From assembly GCA_964607765.1 (NCBI GenBank), contig CAZSNT010000305.1, positions 1 through 5,675 on the forward strand: 5,675 bases of DNA, given 5' to 3'. Made by a program: the position numbers and the translations under genes. Origin of the DNA: CAZSNT01 sp964607765. GTDB taxonomy: Bacteria; Verrucomicrobiota; Lentisphaeria; Oligosphaerales; JABHEG01. The notes under the pieces are model-generated. The model ran no database searches. It was not told the origin of the DNA and saw only the letters and a program-made list of their open reading frames with translations. Positions 1 through 5,640 of this stretch are shown here, one piece after another. Within the stretch, counting starts at the first letter, position 1; the number at the start of each line of letters is the position of its first letter.

Positions 1-1036
1 CGCCGATCTCGGGCTCGGCTGTGACCTCGGCCGCCGTGTAGTAGCTCCCGGCAGCGTCGCGCCTGGTGACGAGCTTGCGCAAGAGCGGCTTGGGCCGTTC
101 GCCGGCTGTGAGAGCGACGCCGCAGTTGTGGGCGGCGTACTGCGTAACGTCGACCGCGTACTCCCAAGCGTACTCTGTGTCCTTCGAGGCGCTGCCGGTG
201 AGCAGCGGATCCGACCCGTTGCTGGCGTAGCTGCACTCGTGGACGTAGTAGCCGCTGACCGCGTACATCACCGCCGTAGCCTTGCGCGTGCTGTAGCCGA
301 CGGCCAGACGGTAGACCTCCACGTCCTCATCCGTGGCCGGGGGGTACTCGACGCGGTACGTGCCGGCGCCCGAGTAGTCGCAGATCACCGGCGTGCAGCC
401 GCCGCCCGAGTAGCTGAACTGCAGCCGGCAGCCGACGCGAGCAAGAATCGCGCAGTACGCGCTCAAGATGCGCTGACCGCGCAGGTCGAGCGTCGGCAAC
501 TGCCACGCGGTGGCGGCGACCGCGGCCAGGTCCGCGTCCAGGATCATCCATGTTGCCTGGCGGTCGTGGTTGTCGCGGATGTACTTGATCGCCTCGGCGG
601 CTGTCCAGTGAATCGCGTCCGGACCATCGTAGAACGTGTTTGTGGTCGGGTGGCGGTTGGGGCGATCGTCCGCGTTGAACACGCAGCGCCATCCGAGCGA
701 CGCCGCGTCGTGGCCCCGGGGCGAGTTGACCACGTTGATGTCCGCCATGCTCTCCTCGCCGTCGACCTCGCAGTGTATCGCGTCCTCGCCCGGCCCGATC
801 ACGCGCTTGGCGGTCCGGACACGGCCGATGAACAACGTGTGCGTGGCGCCGCCGACGGTCAGCGAGACGGTGACAGCCTGGTCAGCGAGATACAGCGGCG
901 ACAGCCCGGAGTCGAACAGCACGAGCGACATGGTGTTGTAGGCCGGTGCGAAGCCCCCCCGGATGCTGCTGCCGTTCGCCACGGCGCTGCCCCAGGGGCC
1001 GGTCACTGTCAAGTCGTTGTAGAACGCTGTGCCCAC
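1..1036 (-). CDS. Putative tail hub/baseplate protein, C-terminus beyond the left edge
   Basis: One minus-strand frame stays open from position 1036 to the left edge, giving 345 codons with no stop, while the other two minus frames are broken (stops at 327 and 882 in one, and many in the other). The GTG start at 1036-1034 lies one base after the stop of the previous gene, with GGAG at 1044-1041 four bases upstream. The protein begins MGTAFYNDLTVTGPW and is rich in short beta-strand-like segments. A segment near residues 69-100 (LFIGRVR, then EDAIHCEVDGEESM) resembles the beta-domain style of phage hub proteins. Residues 135-165 contain a helical stretch (WTAAEAIKYIRDNHD). At least eight cysteines are present (about residues 89, 118, 195, 203, 214, 219, 268, 305), which is many for a tail protein. 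Its place directly after the tape measure and a short tail protein supports a tail-tip, hub or baseplate role. No catalytic motif is visible. It is certainly coding; the product name is inferred from position and general character. Confidence 0.72.
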   Translation of the reverse strand, partial: MGTAFYNDLTVTGPWGSAVANGSSIRGGFAPAYNTMSLVLFDSGLSPLYLADQAVTVSLTVGGATHTLFIGRVRTAKRVIGPGEDAIHCEVDGEESMADINVVNSPRGHDAASLGWRCVFNADDRPNRHPTTNTFYDGPDAIHWTAAEAIKYIRDNHDRQATWMILDADLAAVAATAWQLPTLDLRGQRILSAYCAILARVGCRLQFSYSGGGCTPVICDYSGAGTYRVEYPPATDEDVEVYRLAVGYSTRKATAVMYAVSGYYVHECSYASNGSDPLLTGSASKDTEYAWEYAVDVTQYAAHNCGVALTAGERPKPLLRKLVTRRDAAGSYYTAAEVTAEPEIG

Positions 1037-1037
1037 T

Positions 1038-1352
1038 CTACTCCACCACCTCGCACTCCAAGGAGAACAGAAAGCACGACGCGCCCTGCGGTCTAAACCG
1101 CACCCGCCGCACCAGCACTTTCATGCGCTGCGTCTCGCCGCTACCCCATGGCACCTGGAACACGCGTTCCTGACGCGTCTTGCCGTATTCCAGCACCTTG
1201 TTGTAGTCGCGGGGGCCTTGACCGCGGCCGTTGATCGCGATGTTCTGTCCCACGTAGCCGAAGTCCTTGAGCCGGCTGCCGCCCCCGATCCGCGGGTAAC
1301 GCGTCACCGATGCGTCCAGGGTTGGTTCGGCTGTTAGTAGCGTCACACTCAT
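1038..1352 (-). CDS. Short distal-tail or baseplate-type protein, 104 aa
   Basis: This 104-residue protein starts at ATG 1352-1350, overlapping the tape-measure stop by four bases (ATGA), so its translation is probably coupled to that gene. I see no strong separate ribosome site. The sequence is basic and looks mostly beta: a glycine-rich segment near residues 22-45 (RIGGGSRLKDFG, then NIAINGRGQGPRD) is followed by VLEYGKTRQERVFQVPWG and a C-terminal run of alternating hydrophobic residues. The general layout, an early G-rich turn, a middle R/Q-rich segment and a final strand, recalls the small tail proteins that sit between tape measure and hub (P2 gpU-type or distal-tail-type proteins), but I cannot assign it to a family by sequence. 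Its stop TAG is one base before the GTG of the next gene. The gene is real; the function is a position-based inference. Confidence 0.7.
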   Translation of the reverse strand: MSVTLLTAEPTLDASVTRYPRIGGGSRLKDFGYVGQNIAINGRGQGPRDYNKVLEYGKTRQERVFQVPWGSGETQRMKVLVRRVRFRPQGASCFLFSLECEVVE

Positions 1353-3208
1353 GACTGCTCAGGCCCCGTGGGTCTCGGTATGCTATCGACGAACTCATCC
1401 ATGTTGTTCGCTTCGACATGGATGTCGCCGTTGATCGTGATGCCACCACCGCCACCAGGTGCGCCCGCACCGGCCACCATGACATCCGTCCTGGCCGCGC
1501 CCGGCGAGGGCGGGGCGCCGCGAATCAGCATCTGCTGGAACGCGTACATACTATCCCCATTCGCTGCTGCGGCGGCTTCGGCCTCGCCCACGCCGATCTG
1601 CGAGCCCCGCACAACCTCCGCACGCCGGATGATCCGGGAAAGATCATCTTCGCCCGTCCAGGACGTGGTGGGGCCTGCGGCGCTTTGCCCAGCAGCGTTG
1701 ATATTAACCCCGCCCCGCTTCAGCTGTTCCGCTCGCCACCACTCCTCGAAGTTCTGCCCCCCCTCGTTGCGTCCATGCAATCCTCCCTTGCCCTCAAAAC
1801 GCTGCTGCCACAAACGCTTCGCCTCGAACTTGTCGGTGGCTTGCCGGAGGTTGGCTGCCGCCTCGTCTGGCATCTTCAGGCCCTGCATCCTGACGATGAT
1901 GTTGCCCAGCACCTCATCAAACTCCGTCGCCTCAGTGAGCCATTTGGACAGAGAGAAGGCGGCAACGGCAACACCGCCCGCGAGCGCCAGATTGCCCAAT
2001 GTGGCCGCGAGCCCCCCGACTGCTGGGGCCGCGGCGGCAGCCGCGCCATTCACAACCATCAAGCTCTCAGCGTGCTTCAGATACATCGCGTTCGCGGCGG
2101 CGCCGCGCACGGTAGCAACTGCTGATGCCGCGTTGATCGCCTCAATGCCCGCGGCCGTCGCGCCGGCCCCCTGCAGAATGCGCGCGGCTGTGCCAAGGGT
2201 TGTGATGGCCGAGGCCGTCGCCAGAATGCTACGCGCTCCCATGGCGGTAAGGCCGAGCTTCAGCAGCAGATCGCCATTCTGTGACACGAAGCCTGCGAAC
2301 TCCTTGGCTCCCGTGTAGACCATCTCGAGCGTCCGGCGCGCGTCGGCCCCCCACTGCTGCAGGTCACCACTGGCTTGCATCTCGCGCAGTGTCCCCAATA
2401 GGTCATCGATCGCTGTATCCAGCACAGGTACGACCTCATTGCCGACGATGCGCCGAACGGCTTCCCAGTTGTCAGCCAGCGTGGACAAACGCCCCCCGGT
2501 AGTCGTGCTCATCTTGTCCATCATGCCCGTAAACCTGGACATGTCCTTTGTCACGACCGCCCACATATCAGAAAACGAAGCCCCGGTCTTCTGCAGGCTT
2601 TCCAATCGCCCTCGGACTGTGCCCCCAAGCGCACCCAATCTCTGCAGCGCGCCAACCGAATCCAGTATAGGATTTCCGTTCTTCATGTCGGAGTACAGAC
2701 GCCCAACCCAATACGCGACTTCCCCAAACCGTTTGCCGGTACCGGCGGCTGTGTCGCCCACCATCTTGAAACCATCTTCGGCATTGAGGGCGCCGTCCGT
2801 GAACACCTGCAGCTGGCGGTACCCCTCGACAAGGCCACGCAACTGGAACGGGGTAAACGCGGCTCTCTTTTCCAGCGTCGCGATCTCTTGGTCAGCCTTT
2901 TCCATGCTACCCAACAGCACCGCCAACTGCATCTTCCAGTCCTGCATGTCGATGGACGGCGTCAGCACGGACTTGGCCACAACGCCGCCGGCGCCGGCCA
3001 GCAGCATGTTGCGCAGATTCAAGATGCGCGAAAGCCCCGCGGAAGCGGCCCGGAACGGCGAGGTCAACCCGGACATCATGCGGGAAAAGGAGCCGCGAAC
3101 AGTCGAAGCTGTTGCCCCCAGACGCGCCATGCCCGAGTCCACACGCCGAAGCATGGCACTCGCGCCGCCGTCCCGTCCTGTCGCTACGATTTCGACCTTC
3201 TCAGCCAC
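1349..3208 (-). CDS. Tail tape-measure protein, 619 aa
   Basis: This is the largest gene here and the best-supported call. Tape-measure proteins run through the tail lumen, fix tail length during assembly and often help DNA entry. The N-terminus (VEIVATGRDGGASAMLRRVD, residues 5-24) is typical of tape measures that open with a short beta strand followed by long helices. Residues 25-60 and 100-300 are mostly helical. There are hydrophobic Ala/Gly-rich segments near residues 66-82 and 388-422, the latter with a run of seven alanines in an AAAAAAAPAVGGLAATLG-like stretch. Residues 430-560 are more polar. The C-terminus has a glycine run then ITINGDIHVEANN (residues 590-602), a beta-strand ending common in this group. 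The GTG start at 3208-3206 overlaps the upstream TAG by one base and has AGGAA at 3220-3216, seven bases upstream. At 619 residues it is short for the family. No lytic transglycosylase or peptidase motif is apparent. Confidence 0.92.
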   Translation of the reverse strand: MAEKVEIVATGRDGGASAMLRRVDSGMARLGATASTVRGSFSRMMSGLTSPFRAASAGLSRILNLRNMLLAGAGGVVAKSVLTPSIDMQDWKMQLAVLLGSMEKADQEIATLEKRAAFTPFQLRGLVEGYRQLQVFTDGALNAEDGFKMVGDTAAGTGKRFGEVAYWVGRLYSDMKNGNPILDSVGALQRLGALGGTVRGRLESLQKTGASFSDMWAVVTKDMSRFTGMMDKMSTTTGGRLSTLADNWEAVRRIVGNEVVPVLDTAIDDLLGTLREMQASGDLQQWGADARRTLEMVYTGAKEFAGFVSQNGDLLLKLGLTAMGARSILATASAITTLGTAARILQGAGATAAGIEAINAASAVATVRGAAANAMYLKHAESLMVVNGAAAAAAPAVGGLAATLGNLALAGGVAVAAFSLSKWLTEATEFDEVLGNIIVRMQGLKMPDEAAANLRQATDKFEAKRLWQQRFEGKGGLHGRNEGGQNFEEWWRAEQLKRGGVNINAAGQSAAGPTTSWTGEDDLSRIIRRAEVVRGSQIGVGEAEAAAAANGDSMYAFQQMLIRGAPPSPGAARTDVMVAGAGAPGGGGGITINGDIHVEANNMDEFVDSIPRPTGPEQS

Positions 3209-3651
3209 TAGTCAATTCCTGGCACGTCCATCTGTACCCACCGGTCTGTGCCCTCACCCGCCACTCTGAAAGTGGCGGCACATATGCGGCCGTCAGACAT
3301 TCCCCACGCCACCTGCTGCAGCCTTGCATCCCGGCATCGCAGGGCTCTGAGGGCCCGTTCGCGCGCCCACTCGCCAAGATCGCGCCCGGGCTTAAACACC
3401 CCGGCTCTGCGCGCGGCGGCTGCACGGTCCGCCGCCTCGTTCGTGCCCGCCCAACACGCACGCATCTCGCTGTATGTGATGTTGTAGACGCCGGCGCCTT
3501 TCGGCAGCGTGAAAGTCGCAAACACGTCAGCCTCAGCCAAGTACTCAAAACGTGAAATCACGGCTCTGGCCAGGACGTTAGCCACGCGTTGCCTTGCCGC
3601 CCGCACGATCGCCGGCGGGAACGCCGTGTCCCTCTGCTGTGATGTGGACAT
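3208..3651 (-). CDS. Unknown 147-aa protein immediately before the tape measure
   Basis: I do not recognise this protein. The chosen ATG (3651-3649, MSTSQQRD) has GGAAG at 3661-3657, five bases upstream. An in-frame ATG at 3663 (MEEKMSTS) is possible but its upstream region is poor. The frame stays open to an ATG at 3783, but that start lies inside the tRNA-like gene and its first residues (METETQVRVLPPPG) merely translate the tRNA 3' half, so I reject it. The protein has a basic helical N-terminal third (FPPAIVRAARQRVANVLARAV), a middle strand region (FATFTLPKGAGVYNITY), an Arg/Ala-rich helix near residues 75-95 and a C-terminal strand region ending DRWVQMDVPGID. It has no signal peptide or membrane segment. 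It sits where many phages have a tape-measure partner, and its stop overlaps the tape-measure start by one base. A tail-assembly role is likely but unproven. Confidence 0.75.
   Translation of the reverse strand: MSTSQQRDTAFPPAIVRAARQRVANVLARAVISRFEYLAEADVFATFTLPKGAGVYNITYSEMRACWAGTNEAADRAAAARRAGVFKPGRDLGEWARERALRALRCRDARLQQVAWGMSDGRICAATFRVAGEGTDRWVQMDVPGID
3216..3220 (-). promoter_or_regulatory. Ribosome binding site of the tape-measure gene
   Basis: AGGAA on the minus strand lies seven bases before the GTG at 3208-3206. It sits inside the last codons of the 147-aa gene and supports the GTG as the true start. Confidence 0.65.
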
Positions 3652-3656
3652 CTTTT

Positions 3657-3661
3657 CTTCC
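3657..3661 (-). promoter_or_regulatory. Ribosome binding site deciding the start of the 147-aa gene
   Basis: GGAAG lies five bases before ATG 3651-3649. It favours this start over the upstream in-frame ATGs at 3663 and 3783, which lack a comparable site. Confidence 0.5.
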
Positions 3662-3663
3662 AT

Positions 3664-3744
3664 CGTCTTGTGTCTTGCTAAACGACGCCCGGGCTCTGCA
3701 TCCGGCACGCCGATCAACTTCACCTTCGGCCGCTTAAGCTCCCC
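3664..3744 (-). other. Short leader between tRNA-like gene and 147-aa gene
   Basis: These 81 bases hold no accepted gene. The frame of the 147-aa protein is open through them, and a GTG at 3723 is in frame, but neither shows a well-spaced ribosome site. A small palindrome, GCTTAAGC (3732-3739), lies just after the tRNA 3' end. I see no terminator-type hairpin with a T run and no convincing promoter. It probably serves as the 3' trailer of the tRNA-like transcript and the leader of the next gene. Confidence 0.4.
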
Positions 3745-3850
3745 GGGGGGCGGCAGGACTCGAACCTGCGTCTCGGTTTCCACCGGGGAGTGCCTTGCGC
3801 GGAGCCCCGGAACTTGTGGCCTCGCTCTGTGCCCATTGAGCTACGCCCCC
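3745..3850 (-). tRNA. tRNA-like gene with an expanded, irregular centre; isotype uncertain
   Basis: Read on the minus strand, the element has a perfect seven-pair acceptor stem (GGGGGCG at 3850-3844 with CGCCCCC at 3752-3746), a TA linker, a four-pair D stem (GCTC/GAGC) around a loop containing AATGGG, and a perfect five-pair T arm, GCAGG TTCGAGT CCTGC (3769-3753). These parts are diagnostic of a tRNA. The stretch between D arm and T arm is 54 bases, against roughly 22 in ordinary and up to about 45 in long-variable-arm tRNAs. The best anticodon arm I find is GCCAC/GGGGC (3820-3816 with its partner) enclosing AAGTTCC. It has a mismatch, lacks U33, and would place GTT (Asn) at the anticodon, so I do not trust it. 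The rest can form CCGGGG/CCCCGG and CGGT-GGAA-ACCG hairpins. The discriminator would be C (3745) and no CCA is encoded. It lies 13 bases after the lipoprotein stop. It could be a functional odd tRNA, a degenerate one, or a tRNA-like processing signal. Confidence 0.62.
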
Positions 3851-3863
3851 ATGTCGCCAGCCA

Positions 3864-4112
3864 CTACTCACTCGCCGGCTCCGTGTGCTGTTCACGCCTC
3901 GGTAGCGGCAGCATGTACAGGCACTCCGAGCAACGGTCGAACGTCTCGTAAGGGCCTTCCTGTCTGTGCAGACAGCGCCGACAGAGTCTTGTGCATTCCG
4001 GCCGTGCGCTGCTGCGCGGCGCCGCACACCCCGCAAGCCCCAGCAGCATGCCGGCAAGAATCACGGCCATGCCAAGCATGAACGCCAGGTAGATGAGCGG
4101 GTGATACTTCAC
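3864..4112 (-). CDS. Small probable lipoprotein with zinc-ribbon-like cysteines, 82 aa
   Basis: The GTG start (4112-4110) overlaps the upstream stop by four bases (GTGA), indicating coupling. The N-terminus has a short charged end (MKYHP), a hydrophobic span at about residues 6-28, and LAGC at 26-29. This is a good lipobox, so C29 would be the lipidated residue and the protein would be anchored in a membrane facing the periplasm or cell exterior. The mature part has five further cysteines: C40, C44, C47, C61 and C64. The pattern C-x2-C (44-47), thirteen residues, C-x2-C (61-64) matches the spacing of a zinc ribbon. The combination of lipobox and zinc-ribbon pattern is unusual for a tail operon. 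Phages often carry small membrane or lipoproteins for lysis (Rz1-like), superinfection exclusion or host-surface change, but no Rz partner is present. The function is unknown. The hydrophobic segment could also act as a plain membrane anchor. Confidence 0.72.
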   Translation of the reverse strand: MKYHPLIYLAFMLGMAVILAGMLLGLAGCAAPRSSARPECTRLCRRCLHRQEGPYETFDRCSECLYMLPLPRREQHTEPASE

Positions 4113-4360
4113 CTCGCGCGGCCCTTCCTGGCAGCGGGCTTCGCGGGTGCGGAGTCCGCAACGGCGGTTGTGAGGATCGTGCCGGCGGCGTCCTGGACAT
4201 GCAGCGGCGTGATGTTGGGGTTCTTGGCCGTGGCCTCAATGTCGGCGGCCATGGCCTGCTCGGCCTCGGCCTGCTTGCCCCACCACTGCATTTCACGCCG
4301 GCCGCGGACGGCCCGCACATAGGCAAAACTCACGGAGGTTCCTGTGTCGACGTTCTTCAT
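4109..4360 (-). CDS. Unknown 83-aa protein with basic Ala/Pro-rich tail
   Basis: The ATG at 4360-4358 overlaps the stop of the preceding gene (ATGA) and has AGGAGA at 4374-4369, eight bases upstream, one of the best ribosome sites in the window. The protein begins MKNVDTGTSVSFAYVRAVRG, then has a helical acidic section (KQAEAEQAMAADIEATAK) and the segment NITPLHVQDAAGTILTTAV, and ends in a flexible positively charged tail (APAKPAARKGRAR). It has no signal peptide, cysteine motif or catalytic pattern, and I do not recognise the family. Its place between the putative chaperone slot and the tape measure, with coupled neighbours on both sides, suggests a small tail-assembly or accessory protein. 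The basic tail could bind nucleic acid or an acidic partner, but that is a guess. Confidence 0.72.
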   Translation of the reverse strand: MKNVDTGTSVSFAYVRAVRGRREMQWWGKQAEAEQAMAADIEATAKNPNITPLHVQDAAGTILTTAVADSAPAKPAARKGRAR

Positions 4361-4665
4361 TGGGCGAATCTCCTGTTGAGGGCATCAATGGACTGGGCGT
4401 CTTCCCGAGTCCAGGGGATCACGTTGCTTTCGAGCTTGGCCATGCGCTTGGTGATTGGCCCAGGGAGATCTACAGGCATCACCTGTGCGAGCATGGTCAT
4501 GTCCCGGGCGGTATAGGCGCCGTTGCGGACCGCGCGGATCCCCGTGCCGTCCGTCATACTTGCGGACACCGCAACGAGGCGCAGCACGTGGGCGCGCAGA
4601 GTGGCGAGTTCTCGCACGTCCCGCATGTAGCGGAGGAACCAGCTGAGTTGTGATTCGACGATCAC
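4357..4665 (-). CDS. Unknown 102-aa protein in the tail-chaperone position
   Basis: The GTG start (4665-4663) follows the stop of the 193-aa gene by six bases, in the same frame, so the two coding regions are separated by a single TAA and two codons. A GGGG stretch about ten bases upstream is a weak ribosome site. The protein opens with a helical, partly hydrophobic segment (VESQLSWFLRYMRDVREL), continues with LRAHVLRLVAV, and ends with LPGPITKRMAKLESNVIPW and an acidic-to-basic helix (REDAQSIDALNRRF). I recognise no domain. Between tail tube and tape measure, siphophages and myophages usually carry one or two small tail-assembly chaperones that bind the tape measure. This gene and the 193-aa gene are the natural candidates, though no sequence motif proves it. 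Confidence 0.7.
   Translation of the reverse strand: MIVESQLSWFLRYMRDVRELATLRAHVLRLVAVSASMTDGTGIRAVRNGAYTARDMTMLAQVMPVDLPGPITKRMAKLESNVIPWTREDAQSIDALNRRFAQ
4369..4374 (-). promoter_or_regulatory. Strong ribosome binding site of the 83-aa gene
   Basis: AGGAGA lies eight bases before ATG 4360-4358, inside the last codons of the 102-aa gene. It argues that the 83-aa protein is made independently and is not only a frameshift extension of the upstream gene. Confidence 0.65.
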
Positions 4666-4671
4666 GTTGCG

Positions 4672-5253
4672 TTACCCCAGCACGGCGTCCAGGACCTGGC
4701 TGATCTCGCCCGCGGTCCATACGTGGTTCATGAGTGCATCGAGACGCTCCGGAGCACGGTCTGCGGAGTCCGCAAGCAGCGCGCGCAGCAACTTGGCCAC
4801 GGATTTGCGCCGCTCCTCCATGATCCGGGCGAGGCGTTCCGTCGCCTTGGCGTTCGGCGTCTCGGGGATGTCCTCGTCGGGTGAATACGGGAGGAGGTCG
4901 CTGAAGATCTCGCCCACCTGGTTGCAGATGTCCTGCAGCACGGCTGCATCCACGTCGCCCAAGTGCTGCAGCAACACTTCCCCGACGCGGTACCCGGCGC
5001 CCTCGATGCGATCGGCGCGCAGCGGCATGTCGAGCCAGCAGCGGCTGCGGAGATTGGCGATGTACTGGTTGAGGATCACAATCTCGTGCCAGTGCACGGC
5101 GGCTTCGGCCATGCCGTCGGAGCTGTCCAGACGCCGGAGGCGGACGGTGAGCTCGCCGACTGTCAGGTCGACGAGCCCATCGTCCTTTTCTGGCCGTGTC
5201 TGGGCCGAATCCGCAGCTGCTGCTTCCGGCTGTTTGTCGGCTGGGTCGGGCAT
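4672..5253 (-). CDS. Putative tail-assembly chaperone, 193 aa
   Basis: The ATG at 5253-5251 lies two bases after the stop of the tube gene. GAGGTG sits 11 bases upstream, rather far, so coupling may help. The first 25 residues are a disordered Ala/Asp/Glu/Lys segment, followed by a short strand (GLVDLTVGELTVRLRRLD, residues 26-43). The remainder is predominantly helical: about 48-72 (WHEIVILNQYIANL), 88-120 (VGEVLLQHLGDVDAAVLQDI), a charged helix at 135-160 (ATERLARIMEERRKSVAKLL) and a C-terminal helix. An acidic, helical protein located right after the tail tube and ahead of the tape measure matches the character and position of first tail-assembly chaperones (the role of lambda gpG). I see no slippery heptamer at its end for the classical -1 frameshift. 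Family membership is not shown by any motif. Confidence 0.68.
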   Translation of the reverse strand: MPDPADKQPEAAAADSAQTRPEKDDGLVDLTVGELTVRLRRLDSSDGMAEAAVHWHEIVILNQYIANLRSRCWLDMPLRADRIEGAGYRVGEVLLQHLGDVDAAVLQDICNQVGEIFSDLLPYSPDEDIPETPNAKATERLARIMEERRKSVAKLLRALLADSADRAPERLDALMNHVWTAGEISQVLDAVLG

Positions 5254-5255
5254 GA

Positions 5256-5615
5256 CTATGCGGGCACCTCAGCCTCGAAGTTGGAGCTGAACCGGGCCGG
5301 CTTCTGATCCTCGTTGCCGGTCTCGCCCTTGTACTCGGTGATGAGGAGCTTGGGCAGCACGATGGGCTTGTCTGTGACGCCGGCAATGTCCTCGAAGTTG
5401 ATGGTGACCGCGGTCTGTACCGAGCCGTAGAGCGACTGGAAGTCGACCTCGGAGCGCACTTCGCCGCTGCACCGGAGGTTGTTCGCCGCGTCGATCTTGC
5501 GCTTGTTGTCGCTCGGGTCGAGGTGACTGATGAGGTCGCACGCCAGGGCGTACGAGATGTAGATCGGGGACGTGACCCCGGTCATGGTTGCCTTGAAGTA
5601 GCGTTCGCCTGGCAT
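5256..5615 (-). CDS. Putative tail tube protein, 119 aa
   Basis: The ATG at 5615-5613 has AGGGAG eight bases upstream (5629-5624), a clear start. The protein is compact and mostly alternating polar/hydrophobic, as in beta-sandwich tube subunits: KATMTGVTSPIYISY at the N-terminus, a charged stretch (HLDPSDNKRKIDAANN, about 31-46), strands in residues 47-75 (RCSGEVRSEVDFQS, then TAVTINFEDIAGV), and a C-terminal strand pair ending SSNFEAEVPA. It has no signal peptide or membrane segment. Length is near that of short tail tube subunits (Mu gpM is of similar size). Its strong individual ribosome site suits a protein needed in many copies. Position, upstream of the chaperone slot and tape measure, is the main argument. 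It could instead be another small beta-rich virion protein. Confidence 0.62.
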   Translation of the reverse strand: MPGERYFKATMTGVTSPIYISYALACDLISHLDPSDNKRKIDAANNLRCSGEVRSEVDFQSLYGSVQTAVTINFEDIAGVTDKPIVLPKLLITEYKGETGNEDQKPARFSSNFEAEVPA

Positions 5616-5623
5616 GTGTAGAT

Positions 5624-5629
5624 CTCCCT
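5624..5629 (-). promoter_or_regulatory. Ribosome binding site of the putative tube gene
   Basis: AGGGAG lies eight bases before ATG 5615-5613, within the short gap after the upstream gene's stop. Together with the gap it marks this gene as independently translated. Confidence 0.6.
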
Positions 5630-5640
5630 GTTATGGCTTG

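Noticed and set aside
327..692. A 121-codon minus-strand open frame
   Set aside because: It is inside the hub-like gene in another frame; Arg/Pro-rich composition, no ribosome site.
951..962. Run of seven C (poly-G on the coding strand) as a frameshift or phase-variation site
   Set aside because: The hub-like frame is intact across it and only one frame is open on both sides, so nothing suggests slippage.
128..1096. A 322-codon plus-strand open frame (MGGVLRNVDRVL...)
   Set aside because: It lies opposite the hub-like gene. Its product is a low-complexity Arg/Val/Ala mix typical of antisense frames in GC-rich DNA, whereas the minus-strand frame gives a balanced protein with a ribosome site and tight junction to its neighbour.
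1368..3269. Long plus-strand frames opposite the tape measure (for example 1368-2318 and 2439-3269)
   Set aside because: Compositional shadows of the tape-measure gene; Pro/Ala/Ser-rich with no recognisable domain and no ribosome sites.
3771..3815. Archaeal-type tRNA intron (bulge-helix-bulge) in the tRNA-like gene
   Set aside because: TTCCGGGG can pair with the CCCCGGTGGAA region leaving a small bulge, but removing any such segment does not leave two matching anticodon-stem halves.
3734..4057. A 107-codon minus-strand frame containing GGVAQWAQ and SSPAAP
   Set aside because: These are the well-known false peptides made by translating a tRNA gene. They helped point to the tRNA-like element, and the frame itself is not a gene.
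4385..5386. A 333-codon minus-strand open frame spanning several genes
   Set aside because: It is extremely rich in Arg, Pro and Ser and overlaps three coupled genes whose own frames have good composition and junctions.
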